Assembly (NCBI GenBank): GCA_019787685.1
Contig: JAHNUO010000005.1
Span: 620,001 to 684,000, forward strand
Direction: 5' to 3'
DNA from: Chiua virens
Taxonomy: Eukaryota; Basidiomycota; Agaricomycetes; Boletales; Boletaceae
Length of the DNA stretch: 64,000 nucleotides
Shown piece by piece: positions 48,666 to 61,209 of this stretch; positions within the stretch are counted from its first letter, which is position 1; the number at the start of each line of letters is the position of its first letter. The notes under the pieces were generated by a model. That model saw only the letters and a program-made list of their open reading frames with translations. It was not told the origin of the DNA and did no database searches. The translations under genes were made by a program, and so were the position numbers.

Positions 48666-50331
48666 CGACGCATCAGTTCTTCGTGCTTCAAGCCCGGCAA
48701 AAACCACGCACCCCTTCATATGAGAAAAACTGATGCTCCGAGCTAGTAGGGGGAGGCTTTTTCTGTGTCCCTCCGTTGTTGTCGTTTTTTTTTGCTTCAA
48801 CTTTGACGCTTGCAAATTCCTAAAGGTTCGCCACGACTCGGACGCAACGTTGTAAGTTCTTGTGAGTTCGCTAGACACGGTGCGTAATTCTAATAGTACT
48901 TCGGAGTCCATCTGCACATCCGCTGAATTCTCTATGAAGACAAAATTGAATTTAAAAGCACCGTGATAGCCTACATCCCTCCCTTTAATTATCATCATGA
49001 TTGAAGAGTGTGGCCGTCACCTTGTCCCTGATCGTCTGCAACACCCGCCAGTCCTCGTCACCCTCCCCCCATTCGTACATGTACTTTCGAGGGTTTAGCG
49101 AAGCGGCAATGAACGAAATGGAAGTAAAGGGCATACCTGACAGGCCTGATGCGGCTCGGTTCCCCTGTGAGAACAGATGGCACGCCCAGGCTGCCTTCTA
49201 ATAGAAGTCAAGCGGATCCTCAATGCCGGACATGCACGTGAAGGCGAGCCGCCAAAGTAGGTTATGACCGTCGGTTATTTCAATGGAGGCGTAACTCAGT
49301 CGAGGGCCCATCGAGCCATCGACGTGTAAGTGAATATCACCCCTAAGGGCTGGTTTGAAAAAAATTCCGCTATTTTCACTTCGTCCAGATGAGAGATGTT
49401 TGAAATATACCACCCCAGCTTGTGCGATGCTTGTCCTATTTTATTGTGCCAACGAGACGTGGGAGGCCCTGAATAGTCTTTAGGCGTTATAATATTGACC
49501 TGTCTAGTCTCCAGTAGCTGACTTAATACAATATATGTCACTTGATATATCTCAGGGCCTGTCATACATGTTTCTGGATAAAAATGGGTACTCAGGTAGA
49601 TCTGTATACCGTGATGTGGACGCGGAATCCCACACATGCCACGACCGAAGTTTGCCAAGTCGAGTATTCATCAGCCGAAGTGACTCACCGTGACAAGTTG
49701 AAGCACCTGGTCGTTTTATCACTTGTTCTTGAGAAGTGGCGTCGTCTCCGTCATTCGGTACTAGTATGTCGTTCTCTCGAGATCGACACTGCCTCATTCC
49801 CAGGCCATGGTGGGAACAGGCTACAAAGGGGCTATTGTGCTGCGCGAGAACGGTCCTTGATATCGGCCGAAGAGTACGCCGTAAAATTGCGTACAGAAAA
49901 CATGATCATATGAGTCATATAACACGCGTGGTCCACGTTCACTGCTAACTGCGGTCAGTAATGGGAAGTCAGATTGTCTTTTGACAGGCACGCTTCGAGT
50001 TCTAGGACGATTTACATACCCGAATGGTGAGTTTTGTCACCCTGATGATATGCATGTTTGAAACCTCTGGGAACTGGGGAGTCTGCCTAGGGTGCGGCGC
50101 CCAGCGATGACTTCAGCGTTAATAAGCCGGAGGCTCAGAGTAGACGTCCATGTAGGTGGCGTCAATCGCCCTGGAGGAATCACCGTTGCGAAGGTGGTGT
50201 TTAGATACTTGCCCGCGACCGACCCCTTCAGGCATTCGACAGCTCAAAGCGGCAGGGTGCAACGTGTAGGGTCCCGATTACCAATCAACCTTTCTTGTAC
50301 CTTACATCAAGTAAATCCTTCTGTTACCAAA
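48666..50331. other. Downstream flank of aminotransferase copy A (duplicated, no gene recognised)
   Basis: From about 49000 the sequence is repeated at about 54310-55530. Shared blocks include AATGAACGAAATGGAAGTAA and CGGTTCCCCTG. Open frames differ between the two copies and carry stops at different places, so coding is unlikely now. It may hold an eroded gene. Confidence 0.45.
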
Positions 50332-53300
50332 TCAAGGCGACTCGTCTTTCTCCGCTCGCTCCTTCAACAATAACACCTCTCTAAGTCGTCTCAGTGCTTC
50401 GTCAACTTGTTCCTCCGTACAAAGGGAAAATGCCGCTCTCACGTAGGCTGTTCTACGTCCATTCGAGAGGAAATTTGTACCTGGAAGGGCAAGTACACCG
50501 TTTTCGAATGCCTTTGTCTGAACCAGCCCCTTTGAATCGCCTTCGAGTTTGGGTCGGGATTGACGAGCAGTTTGAACCTGCATGAATGCGCCCAGTCAAT
50601 ACATGATCTTGGGGAATCAATGCCATACACATCAACAAGGCGAAGCCCATGGATGTGTGGTGTATCACTAGGTGGAGAGAATGCCTCACGGGTGTGCCCG
50701 AGACATGTGGCATTGAGTGTCCGAAGTGAATGAGACCTACCAAAAGAACATTCCTGCCTCCGGCGTCCTCCATTCTGCAAGGTCTCCGAGATGAGTTTGC
50801 ATTGCTTTCTGAAAAGAATCTCTCTTTTCTCTGTAGAACCCCGACACAGCCTTCGTGTGTGCCAGGAAACCGTCGTACCCCCATTTTTCCATCAGTGCTA
50901 ATGTAACGGCTTGCATGAGGGTCGAGCCCTGGAGGTTGGAAAACCCAGTCTAAGTGAAACCCAGACGTTAAATGCACCACATGGTGGACCGTATGACGCG
51001 TTGCCTATGTGGCAGGGAGATAAACAAGAACATACATAGACGTCCATGGCGTCCAGGATCGGCTTTGGACCAGATGCAAAGCCCATCCGCATGCCTGCAG
51101 AGAGGATCTTGGAGAAGCTGTCGAAACGAATCACGCGACCCAACTCGGGTGTTTCAAGTTCGAGTGTAAAGTACGAAGGAGGCCGCGCATCCTTGCCAAA
51201 ATACAGGTAATAGTAAGGATCATCTAGGTCAATGTCATGTTCACCGTGTGTCAGAAGGATTGGTCACAAACCTTCGAGGATCAGAAAGTTGTGTTCTCGA
51301 GCTAGTTGAAGTACTTCTCTCCGACGCTCGATCGTAGCCGTTGTGCCGCTTGGGTTGCAACCATACTGTCGTTTGATTTTAGTATTCACAAAGACTTGAT
51401 TGATCAGAGGCATGTCATGGACGTACTGGAACAGTGTAGAATAGCTTGGGCTTCTGCTCGTTCTCCGGCCAGTTTTCAAGGATGAATCGAAGATCACTTG
51501 AGCGAACGCCCACTTCATCCGTAGCAACCTCTGCAACGATATGAGGGGTTGTACCTCAGAAACTAAATGTCACTGACCAACAAGCTTAAGTTGGAGGTCA
51601 CGGAAAATAGGGAGTACACCACTTTCAATCCAGCACAATCAGTGACCCGGTAAGAGTAGCGTTGCAATCAAAACTCACGAGTAAACAGGTGCCTCGATCA
51701 AGATAGGTTCTCCAGAGTTCATGATCACGTTGACTGCCTAGATAAAAATTTGGAACACGGCTCGGCGGAAACGAAGTTCACCGACTTTGAAGATCATGTC
51801 TTGGGACCCATGCCCGATCGTGATTCTCCATCCTTCAGCTCTTCCTCTTCCATGCACATGCTGCTGCAAGCCAACGAACCAGTCAATGAGTCGTGACAGT
51901 CCACGGATCGTGCTATACTGGAGTGCCTCAGCGAGATCTGGACCAGTAAGGGAAAGTGGGATTGATCTCGAAGAGTGGGTGGGGTCAGTGACCGAAAAGG
52001 AGAACGACTCAAAGGGGAACATTGCATCGTTCGGTTTTCCCGCGAGCAGGGAAATAACTCCTGGCGTATTTTCCAGAGGGAGAAGGTGATGGACTACGAA
52101 ATCAATTACTTTCTCGCTATCCATCAGGAAGGATAACTCACTGCCGCCGGGTTCCTTTCTCTTTGCGACATGGGACAAGAAGTGCTGGTAGAACACTGGA
52201 GGAAGTTGCATCGACCTGGGTGTCTGTGTATTGGACTGCCCGTTGACCTCCCGAGAGGAGACAGTCGTTGTCATATCCGCGTTGTTGATAGTCATCTTGC
52301 ACGAAAGGTAGTTGATGGGCTGTAATTGCGGAAGGAGAAAACTGATCTCCTAGTGCTTTGTTCCTAATTGCATCCGACATCAGGATTCTGATTGCCGGCT
52401 ATCATCATATGTATCGCACCTACCAAGGGAGTAATGCTTCCTCCAACTCAGCCTTAAGCTGGCTATTAGTTCCAGGGACGTGATAATGAGGATCCCCGTG
52501 GGTCTAGTCTTGTAATTCTCACCACACTAACTTCAGCTCCCGGTGACTTCGCAAGGAGTATGGCACATTGCATGACAATCGATGAGGATCAATTCACATG
52601 TTCGGCCGCCGAGTTTGAAACCTGGACGTGCGCGTGAACGTTGAACGTTTGAACTCAAGGTTGACACTGGGTGACCTGCCGTGATCACAGTAAATTTTGA
52701 GCCGGCACGAGTTACTCCGAGGGGCCTGACAGTGCTGAAACTAGTTCATCGTGCGTGCCAAGTGTCGTGTAGTTTGGCCTGAGGATGTTCCTTGTAAGCA
52801 TGTTTTCGAGGACGATGGGCCAATGGGTTCCTTCCTATTCCGTCAGCTGCAGAGTCCGCTGCAGCGCCACCGCTTGTCATAAGACTCGGAACTTTTTATA
52901 TAAATTCCGAAATTTGCAGCTTCAGCCTCCACAGATTATCGATTATCGACGACGTTCCTCTTAAACCCAAGAAGTGTCTGACTGAGGCATCCAATGTTTA
53001 TTCTAATCACAGAGTGCGGCGCCGTTTGATAATTAATAGCAAGGGAAGCCGGTAACCTGGACCTGAGCGCTATCCATAAACTTATCATTCTATGAACTTG
53101 AAACTTGAAGACAGCAACAGCCTGAGTTTACTGCTGGGCTATGTGATTAATAGTACACCAAGTTGGTGATTGTCTGTTCTAGCTCTCGGCGAATCGCTAT
53201 TACCGGATACTTTTTTACCCTTAGATTCGCGATTGGAACTAACCACCACCGAATCGTACCACACTAATACCAAATTACGAATTATGTAGTAATACCCGCC

Positions 53301-53450
53301 TTTGCTTCCCATCCGGGACGAGACCATAGGCCTCGTACCAAGTACTGATATAGTTGACTCGGTAAGCATGTTATTGGCTTCAGACGGTTCCACCCGCGTT
53401 AAATCGCCCCACAAAGAAGCCCGGAAGTGATCCGTCGATGTGTCACCAAT
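49000..53450 (-). repeat. Tandem segmental duplication, unit A (about 4.4 kb)
   Basis: Pairs with about 54300-58600 in direct orientation at an offset of 5.1-5.3 kb. It includes the aminotransferase gene and both flanks, for example CGGTTCCACC / CGGTTCCGGG and GCTTCCCATCCGGGA in the upstream flank. Limits are approximate. Confidence 0.75.
50332..52295 (-). pseudogene. Aro8-like PLP-dependent aminotransferase, copy A (1-bp deletion in last exon)
   Basis: Fold-type I aminotransferase of the Aro8 / 2-aminoadipate class. The start at 52295 (MTINNADMTTTVSSREVNGQ) is followed by PGVISLLAGKPNDAMFPFES and ALQYSTIRGLSRLIDWFVGL. Then come ITIGHGSQDMIFK, YGCNPSGTTATIERRREVLQ, ILEDDPYYYLYFG and the PLP lysine in RFDSFSKILSAGMRMGFASG. 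The last exon reads FKLLVNPDPN, but relative to copy B one base is missing near 50545-50551. The frame then runs to an early stop at 50439. The lost frame (EGDSKGLVQTKAFENGVLAL and on to 50332) is still well conserved. Either the C-terminal domain is recently lost or the base is an assembly error. About seven short introns match copy B in position. Confidence 0.75.
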
Positions 53451-53900
53451 TGTAGGCGTGTCCTTGATTAGTCCAAATTCCCTGTGGATCATCGCCAGCT
53501 GGCCCACAGTACTGGAAACCTGCACCAGTCTTGAATAGAAGTCTGCCGCTCGCTCTGTCACGCAGTTCGTCGATATCGAAGATCTTGTCAAAGTTGCAGC
53601 AGAAGACGACTAGACTCAGATTTCTTCTTGAGGAGTAGTTGAGAACAGAAGTTCGGAGAATGGGGTAGGCATTGCGAGTTCAAGTGTTCAAGCCCGATCC
53701 TAACGGACGAACTTAGTTGAAGACAGACGTGGTCCCGTCGCGACCTCTAGTGCATAACGCACTTGCCCTCGTTCAATTTGTGTCGCCACTTTGCCTTTAT
53801 CCCTCTGATGCGGCAACTTTTTGTGAGTGGACCATAGCCAGTCTCCCTTGCCTGAATTAGATTTTACGTACCTATAGTTTGCAGTTTTTGACATGCAAAG
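52296..53900. other. Upstream flank of aminotransferase copy A and spacer
   Basis: Holds the copy A promoter region. A minus-strand frame of 150 codons (53591-53139) is open, but its counterpart in copy B (about 58600-58290) is broken by stops, so I do not call it. 52900-53100 shows nothing. Confidence 0.4.
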
Positions 53901-54104
53901 GCGTGTATCACACCACTTGTGTTTTATGAGCCCACTAGGACTCACGGTACATAATCCCAACTCAGGAAGTCACTTACGGGTAGGCAGGATTCTCTATGAG
54001 AATCCAATTTCCGAGTTCATAAGTGCAGCATTAGCCTACAGCCACGCCCACACCTCCAGCCTGAGTTCAACGTCCTTGAGGAGGTGTGCGACTGCCGCCT
54101 TGTC

Positions 54105-54440
54105 TGTTACTAGTAGGCGCTGCGAATCCGAGTCAACCCTGATCGTCCCCCAACCCTTGTCATCCTCCCTTTCGCGTATGTGCTACAATCCCACGACCCG
54201 TTCCCTTACTTCAAGTTAGGGCCCTACTTAGGGCCCTACCCTTAGGGAAGGCTATAGGCCGGTGCGTGTTACATCACTTGTGAGTCAGCGTAGACCATCC
54301 CCTTGTCCGTTAGGTCCTGCGAATCAATCCTGATCGACCGCGTCACTCTCCACCCTTCGTCATCCTCCCGTTCGTGGATGTATTCCTGCAACTACTCGAG
54401 GCCGTTCCCTTAGGGAAGGCTATATGTTGATGTGGTACCG
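54105..54440. repeat. Local repeats at the left end of duplication unit B
   Basis: Two similar blocks (about 54115-54265 and 54305-54430) share CTGCGAATC, CCTGATCG, TCATCCTCCC and CCCTTAGGGAAGGCTATA. A third version of the first part lies at about 49020-49090 in unit A. The first block also contains two GGGCCC palindromes set in TTAGGGCCCTA. They may mark the duplication breakpoint. Confidence 0.55.
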
Positions 54441-55533
54441 AAGAAGCCAAGTGGTGATCCCTTTAAAGGGGTCGCGGCAATGAACGAAATGGAAGTAAAA
54501 GGGTATACATCATGACTCGGTTCCCCTGCGAGAGCAGACCGCACGCCAAGGCTGCCTGCAAATGGAAACCAACTTGAAGCGGGGATTCTCAATGCCGCGA
54601 CTGCACAGGGCAAACCACCGAAGTAGGTCGTGACCGTCGGTTATTTCACTGGCGGTGCAATCTCATTCACGGGTCCACCAGCGTAGTGGTAGCAAATCCA
54701 CTTACCAAGGGTCGGTTTGAGACGATTCGCAGTCCGTCTGAAGAGGAAACGTTTGTATGTAATACTATCAACTTGTGCAAGCTTTGTCCATTCAATCCCT
54801 CGAAAGGTGGGTGGATATGTATACATACTAGGAGGTGGATGCGGAATTTTACGCATGTCATGAGCGAATTTCGCCGGATCAAGTACCTTTCTACCAGCCG
54901 AAGTGACTTGACGTGACAACTTGAAGTTCAAGTACATGTTATATCACCTTTGTCCTGTTGTGATCATTGAAGTGGTTATATCTGGGTCTCCGTCATGTAG
55001 TAAGTGGGGACACTCGTGCTCTCGAGAATGACACTGCCTTTATCGCTTGCTTTCAAAGCCATGGTGGGAACATGCTGGAAAGGGACCATTATGTTGTGCG
55101 AGAACAGCCCTCCATGTCGGCCGAACGAAGCGTTTCGAAAGTGAGTGGCAAGGACATACGAGTCATAAAACACGTGCAGTCCACGTTCATTGCCAACTGC
55201 GGAAACCGGTAGTCAGATTGCCAGTGTCTTTGACCCGGGCGTGTGATTCGAACGAGTACTATCAGGCCACATACTACCCGAACGGCAAGGTTTCTACCAC
55301 CACGGGTGTGACATGTGGAGACTGGACGCCGATCCAAGTAGGCGGATTGATCGGTAGTCCTAGACAGGGATACCATTGTGCTGATGATTAGGTGCTTACC
55401 TGCGACTCCTTCAGTTCATCTCCAACTCAAAACAGCAGGGTGCTGCAACGTGTAGCATCCCAATCACCAATCACCAATCAGCCTTCCTGATACCTTACAT
55501 CATGGTGTTAGTAAACCCTTCTATGTTACCCAA
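54441..55533. other. Downstream flank of aminotransferase copy B (duplicated, no gene recognised)
   Basis: Matches the flank of copy A at about 49100-50330 in patches. Short open frames on both strands do not correspond between copies. Nothing supported. Confidence 0.4.
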
Positions 55534-57442
55534 TCACGGTGACTGCAGTTTCTCCGCCCGCTCCCTTACCAAGACCTCTCTAAGTCGTCTCAGTGCTTCG
55601 TTGACTTGTTCTTCCGTGCAAAGCGAAAATGCCGCTCTTACGTAGGCTGTTTTATGCCCGTTCGGGAGGAAAACTGTACCCGGAAGGGCGAGTACGCCGT
55701 TTTCGAATGCCTTTGTCTGAATCAGCTCCTTCGAATCACCTTCCTCATTTGGGTCGGGATTGATGAGGAGCTTGAACCTGCGTGAATGCACACTCAGTCA
55801 ATACATGATTTTGGCGAATCGCCCGGTGGAGGAATGCCTTGCGGGCGTGCCCGAGACATGTCACGTTGGGTGTGCGAAGTGAAAGAGACTTACCAAAAGA
55901 ACATGCCTGCCTCCGGCATCCTCCATTCTGCAAGTTCTCCGAGATGAGTTTGCATTGCTTTCTGAAAAGTGTCCCTCTTTTCTCTGTAGAACTCTGACAC
56001 AGCCTTCGTGTGTGCTAGGAAACCTTCGTATCCCCATTTCTCTGCCAATGCTAGTGTAATGGCTTGCACGAGGGAAGAGCCCTGAAGGTTGGAAAATCCG
56101 GTCTAAAATCGTAAATGTCAGATGGATCATTAACCGTATCACACGTTGTCCATGTGGCAGGGAGGTAAACAAGAGCATACATAGACGTCCATGGCGTCCA
56201 GGATTTGCTTTGGACCAGATGCAAAGCCCATCCGCATGCCTGCAGAGAGGATCTTGGAGAAGCTGTCGAAACGAATCACGCGACCCAACTCGGGTGTTTC
56301 AAGTTCGAGTGTAAAGTACGAAGGAGGCCGCCCATCCTTGCCAAAATACAGGTAATAGTAAGGGTCATCTAGGTCAATAACTCGTCATGTTCACCGTCTG
56401 TCAGAAGGATTGGTCGCAAACCTTCGAGGATCAGAAAGTTGTGTTCTCGAGCTAGTTGAAGTACTTCTCTCCGACGCTCGATCGTGGCTGTTGTGCCGCT
56501 TGGGTTGCAGCCATACTGTTATTTGATTATATTATTCAAATATAAGTGATCGATCAGAACGATCATGGACGTACTGGAACGGTGTAGAACAGCTTGGGCT
56601 TTTGCTTATTATCTGGCCAGTTTTCGAGGATAGATCGAAGATCATTTGAGCGAACACCCTCTTCATCCGTAGCAACCTCTGCAATGGTATAAGGATTCTA
56701 CGTCGGCAACCAAATGTATCCATTACTGACCAACAAGCTCAAGGTGGAGAGCGCGGAAAATGGGGAGTGCGCCACTTTTAGTCAGAATAATAAGTGGCTT
56801 GGTAAGAGTAGCACTGCCAATGGAAGCTCACGAATATACGGGTGCCTCGATCAACATGGGTTCTCCAGGATTCATGATCACGTTGACTGTCTAGATAAAA
56901 TTAACAAGCACAGCTTAGCTGAAACGAAGTGCACAGACTTTGTAGATCATATCTTGGGATCCGTTCCCGATTGTGAGCCTCCAACCCTCAGCTCTTCCTC
57001 TTCCGTGCACACGCTGCTGCAAGCCAATGAACCAATCGTTGAGGCGTGGCAAGCCGGCTGTCGGGCCGTATTGAAGTCCCTCAGTGAGATCTGGACCAGT
57101 GAGGGAGAGTGACATCGATCGGGAAGAGTCAAGAGGATCGGTAACTGAGAAGGAGAACGATTCGAAGGGAAACATGGCAGAGTTTGGTTTTCCCGCGAGC
57201 AGGGAGATGAGTCCAGGCGTGTTTTCCAGAGGGAGGAGCACACGGACTGCCAGATCCATTAGCTTTTCATCGCAAACATCGATAATGAAGGATGACTCAC
57301 TGGCACTGGGTTCTCTTTTCTTCGTGGCATCGGACAGGAAGTGCTGGTAGAACTCTAAAGGGAGTTGCTTCGGTGTCTTGAACCGTTCGTTGATCTCTTG
57401 AGGGGAGATAGCGCCTGTTAGATCCGCGTTGTTGACAATCAT
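55534..57442 (-). CDS. Aro8-like PLP-dependent aminotransferase, copy B
   Basis: The start at 57442 (MIVNNADLTGAISPQEINER) is followed by PGLISLLAGKPNSAMFPFES, GLQYGPTAGLPRLNDWFIGL and LTIGNGSQDMIYK. Later exons give ILIEAPVY-type sequence, YGCNPSGTTATIERRREVLQ, EDDPYYYLYFG and the PLP-binding lysine in SFSKILSAGMRMGFASG. TGFSNLQGSSLVQAITLAL is the Arg/Asn-loop region. The last exon (FKLLINPDPNEEGDSKELIQ, TAYVRAAFSLCTEEQVNEAL) is intact to 55534. Expected activity is transamination of aromatic amino acids, 2-aminoadipate or kynurenine with 2-oxoglutarate; the exact substrate cannot be read from sequence. Intron positions match copy A. This is the complete member of the pair. Confidence 0.85.
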
Positions 57443-59852
57443 CTCGTACGAAAACTTGGAGAGTTGGTGGGATACGACTACAGAAGGTGAAACTAATCTC
57501 CCACTGTTTTATTTCGAGTTTGCATCCGACATCGGGGTGCTGGGTTACCGTTTATTATCGTCAAGGACAAGTGCATCGCACCTATCTTCTTTTCGCAGAA
57601 TAACCTGAAGCTGGCCATCAGTTCCGGGCCCTAGTACGAGAATCCCCTTGGGGTCAGGAAGTGGCCATAAGCAGGTTATCAGGACGAAAAGCTGCTATTG
57701 TGATGCACTGGTCCTGTGGTTCGCACTCCGCTAACAGCTCCAGATGTAGCCAAGAAATGTATGATAACATCGATGTAGATACTACACATTTTCGTCCTTC
57801 AAGTTGACTCTAACAGCGAGCGAACCCAGGAAATCCGTGGGAAATGGACAGTGAGTCACATGATACGAGACGCAAGTTGAAGCTTTCTGCCAGCTTTCCG
57901 AAGACACACAGGTTGGTGTAAATTCTATGTTTATGAGCACATCTGTTCTTTTCTTTTTCAAGTCAGCAAGATGGCGGGGCGGAAATCTACATTCGCTCGA
58001 GAATCAGAGTCGAGATCGGTTCATTGGCGACGGTCTGCAGTGACTCCAGTGAGTGCCGTCTTTTGAAATCACAGGCAGCTAGATATGTAAACCGCAGATG
58101 ACAACATTGTTTTGAAATCCCCTGGAGAGTCGGGAAGATCTAAATCCAATACAGTTTTACAAAAGGCGCGAGACACCAACAGTCCACTGCACTCGCAAGC
58201 ATTAACGATGGTCTCCAGGCCTTTTCACCTGATATTACTCAAGTGTCTTTCCTTTTGTACTTGTCGAGAAATTCCACATAGTAAGTGTGGGTTTATAATA
58301 CACCGGTCATTGTTTATTCTACGTTCCTCGCCGTTAATGGTTATTTTTTTCAGACTCGCGATCGGACCGCTGAATCATATCACAGTGGTACCAACTTACC
58401 AATTAGTAGCATCCGTCGTGGCTTCCCATCCGGGATCTTGAGATGACGACCACGAGCCTCGTGTACCAAGCGCTGATATCACCAATGTCGACGCGGTAAG
58501 CAAGTTATTAGCCTCGGGCGGTTCCGGGACTCAACCGCGTTAAGGTGTCCCACCAACAAGCTCGGAAATGATCCGTCTATGACTCTATCGATGCGTCACA
58601 TCCCGTTCTTCTAACGGTAAGTCAATTGCTCCTCGGACGATCCGTGAGCTCACACCACTTAGAGGAAGTCATTTTACTCTTGCGTCGTTGTCTCGAAGGC
58701 CCTCACCTGGGACGATTCTTGTTCCGACCGCCCAATTTGCATTATCCCGGGCGTAGAGAGGAAACGCAGGAAACCTTGTCGCTTCTCGGAAGGCCTCGGC
58801 AAAACTAGTCAAAGTACATATGAATGATTGCATCCGCGCAATGAGGCACCGAAATAAATTCGACCATTTGGTCAACTCAACTAGGCTTCTTGACGCTTAT
58901 CTCCAATTTGCCAAGTGGTCACTCCATCAGTCCCTACGGATACTCTCGGATCAGCCCTTGTTGCGCCCCAAGCTGAACGTTCCTTGTAATATCGCCTAAA
59001 TCGACAGGGGTGTGTAAGCGGCGTTGTTCATGTCCGTTGCGTTCGCCAAAGGTTTCTCTTTAGAAAAGTACACACCACACCCACATTACACGTTCTTTCT
59101 GTTCTGTTTTCCAGGATTCTATACCGACGTTCTCTATTGGAGTCACTGTGGAGGCGTCATATTTTTAGTCGCTGACGCCCCATGCGTCATGTCTTTTTAC
59201 ATCATTACTTGCCCTTCCTTCTTGTATGGTCAATTTCGTCGCCACGTTCCCGTTCGGACGATGGTCCACACGGCGCACCTTTATCCCAAGATGGATGCCA
59301 CGTCTGGTCCTGACTAAGTCCATGGACATGCCTCAATGCTTAGTCTTGTCTCTTCGGTGTTCATCTTTCCGAACCGGGCTCCGATTACATTCCAACCAGC
59401 CTCATTTTCATCACACGTTACTCGGTGTGTCTTGATTGACGGCCATACTTTTGTTTGGGATTACTCCACAATTGTGAAGGAGGATATTCTCGTCCCCACG
59501 TACCACTTTTTTTCAATTACCCCAGGATGACGACTCGCTTACTGGCAACTGCTTGGTCTAGGAGTTTACCGTATTTCACACACATCTATACATTCCTCCA
59601 TCTCATGCTGAATGGACCCTAATAACTAGAGGTGGGTTGACAAGACTGTCTGCTGTGCTGCGTCTGACATTCCAATCACCCTCCATTTAGAGGGAGGCTG
59701 TTCCTGCGGCGTCAAATGATCCAGACCATGATTCCCGGACACTCTACCTGCTTCTTCCCGATTTCCCTCACGCCATGTCCCCTCACAGCACGGACAACAC
59801 GAGGTTTTAATATTTTAGGTGGCTCTGACCGGTCGAGGCAATGCGTGCCAGC
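57443..59852. other. Intergenic region upstream of aminotransferase B
   Basis: 57443-58600 is the duplicated upstream flank. From 58600 to 59850 there are short frames on both strands without a family motif (for example 58813-58998 plus, MNDCIRAMRHRNKFDHLVNS). Nothing I can support as a gene. Confidence 0.4.
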
Positions 59853-59859
59853 ATATAAG
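59853..59859 (+). promoter_or_regulatory. Possible TATA element of the first MDR gene
   Basis: ATATAAG lies about 85 bp before the ATG at 59938, a normal distance for a fungal TATA box with a 40-60 bp leader. Confidence 0.35.
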
Positions 59860-59937
59860 TAAAGCTCGCCTTCTCGTTATCTCTTCACTGGACTACCTCC
59901 TTTACCTCCCTGACATTGATTTAGCACCATCTTTACA

Positions 59938-61209
59938 ATGCCTGCACCGCACTTCGCTCTCTTTCTTCCATCGCGACAGGCTCCCTTTGCTCTCGGTTCT
60001 CGCGAAATCAACGAACCTGGCCCGGGCGAGATCCTCGTCCGAGTCAAAGCGACTGCACTTAACCCGAGTGACGCCAAGGTTCAGAAGCGAGGAATTTACG
60101 TCTCCAAATACCCAGCTGTCCTAGGAAGCGACGGCGCTGGGGTTGTGGAGAAAGTGGGGGAGGGAGTAACGAGATTTGACCCTGGCGATGATGTGTAAGA
60201 ACCCACTCGTATGGTCCGAAGAAGGAGCAAGAACTGATCTTATCTTGGTTGATTAAAAAGATTTTTCCATGGTGCATACGACGATAATGACTTGTCGACG
60301 TTCCAGCAATACTGCATTGCAGTCGTCGACTTTGCCTGCAAGGTACGTTGGAACTGAAATGTTCTAAACGGCTCTGACGACGAAGCAGATCCCCGACAAC
60401 CTGTCGTACGAGCAGGCAGCGACGCTGCCACTGGGACTGGGAACTGCGGCCATTGGGATGTATGGCCGCTCTAACGGCATCGGCCTCATGCCGCCGTGGA
60501 AGCACGGCGGAGTAGGCAAGTACAGGAACATGCCTATCTTGATCTTTGGTGGTCAAGGTTCCATCGGCAATTATGGTAGGTGTTGATTGTATCACCTGTT
60601 CATGATAGCGTTCCTGATAAGATTTTTTCCCAGTCATCCAACTAGCGAAGATGTCTGGCTTCTCTCCTATCATCACGACGGCCAATCTAAAGTACACTGA
60701 TTACCTCAAGAAGCTTGGAGCGACACACGTGATTGATCGATACCTGTCGTTCAGCGGGCTGCAACACGCTCTGGCGCGGATCACGTCCGCGCCGATAAAC
60801 GTGATCTACGATACGGTCTCCATCCGGGAGACCCAAGAAGGAGCGTGGAAACTGCTCGGACCCCAGGGACGGCTTGTCCTGACACTACCTTCGGTGATTG
60901 ACAGACATCCCGGCGATCGTCGGGAGATTGTCCTTACCAACGGCAACCCACATATGGAGGAGAACTGGGATACGGGGAGACAGTTATGGCTGAACCTCTA
61001 CAAATGGCTCGAGAAGGGCGATATTCGAGTAAGTTTAATCCATCCGATCAAAGAGGCTTGGTATTGACAATACGTGATCGCTTCAGCCTAACCAGGTCGA
61101 AGTGATGTCAGGTGGACTAAAAGGAATCGGAGCCGGACTGGAAAGATTTGACGGAGGACAAATTGACGGAGTGAAGCTAGTTGCCCGTCCACAAGAAACT
61201 GAAAGGTAG
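59938..61209 (+). CDS. Zinc-free MDR oxidoreductase (zeta-crystallin / enoyl-reductase-like), copy 1
   Basis: Medium-chain dehydrogenase/reductase. The start at 59938 (MPAPHFALFLPSRQAPFALG) is followed by GEILVRVKATALNPSDAKVQ, YPAVLGSDGAGVVEKVGEGV and FDPGDDV at the exon 1 end. Later exons read TFQQYCIAVVDFACK, LSYEQAATLPLGLGTAAIGM and the nucleotide-binding turn ILIFGGQGSIGNYVIQLAKM (GGxGxxG). SGFSPIITTAN and LGATHVIDRYLSFSGLQHAL follow. The final exon, after an intron ending CCAG at 61095, gives VEVMSGGLKGIGAGLERFDG and a stop at 61209. The zinc-ligand cysteines of true alcohol dehydrogenases are absent. Similar proteins are trans-acting enoyl reductases (ToxD-like) or quinone reductases; the substrate is unknown. 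Paralogue of the next gene. Confidence 0.85.

Larger units (their letters stand above)
54300..58600 (-). repeat. Tandem segmental duplication, unit B (about 4.3 kb)
   Basis: Direct repeat partner of unit A (49000-53450). The coding exons and both flanks match, and introns match in position. Flanking DNA is clearly more diverged than exons, consistent with selection on the aminotransferase. Confidence 0.75.

Noticed and set aside
53139..53591. Minus-strand frame of 150 codons upstream of aminotransferase A
   Set aside because: The matching duplicated sequence in unit B is interrupted by stops and indels, so the openness is probably chance.
54210..54245. TTAGGG/CCCTAA-like words suggesting telomeric repeat
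   Set aside because: Only two or three scattered units inside palindromes, not a tandem array; better explained as local repeat.
55230..55260. GATTCGAAC, resembling the reverse of a tRNA B-box
   Set aside because: The flanking bases do not form a T-arm stem and there is no matching acceptor or anticodon arm.
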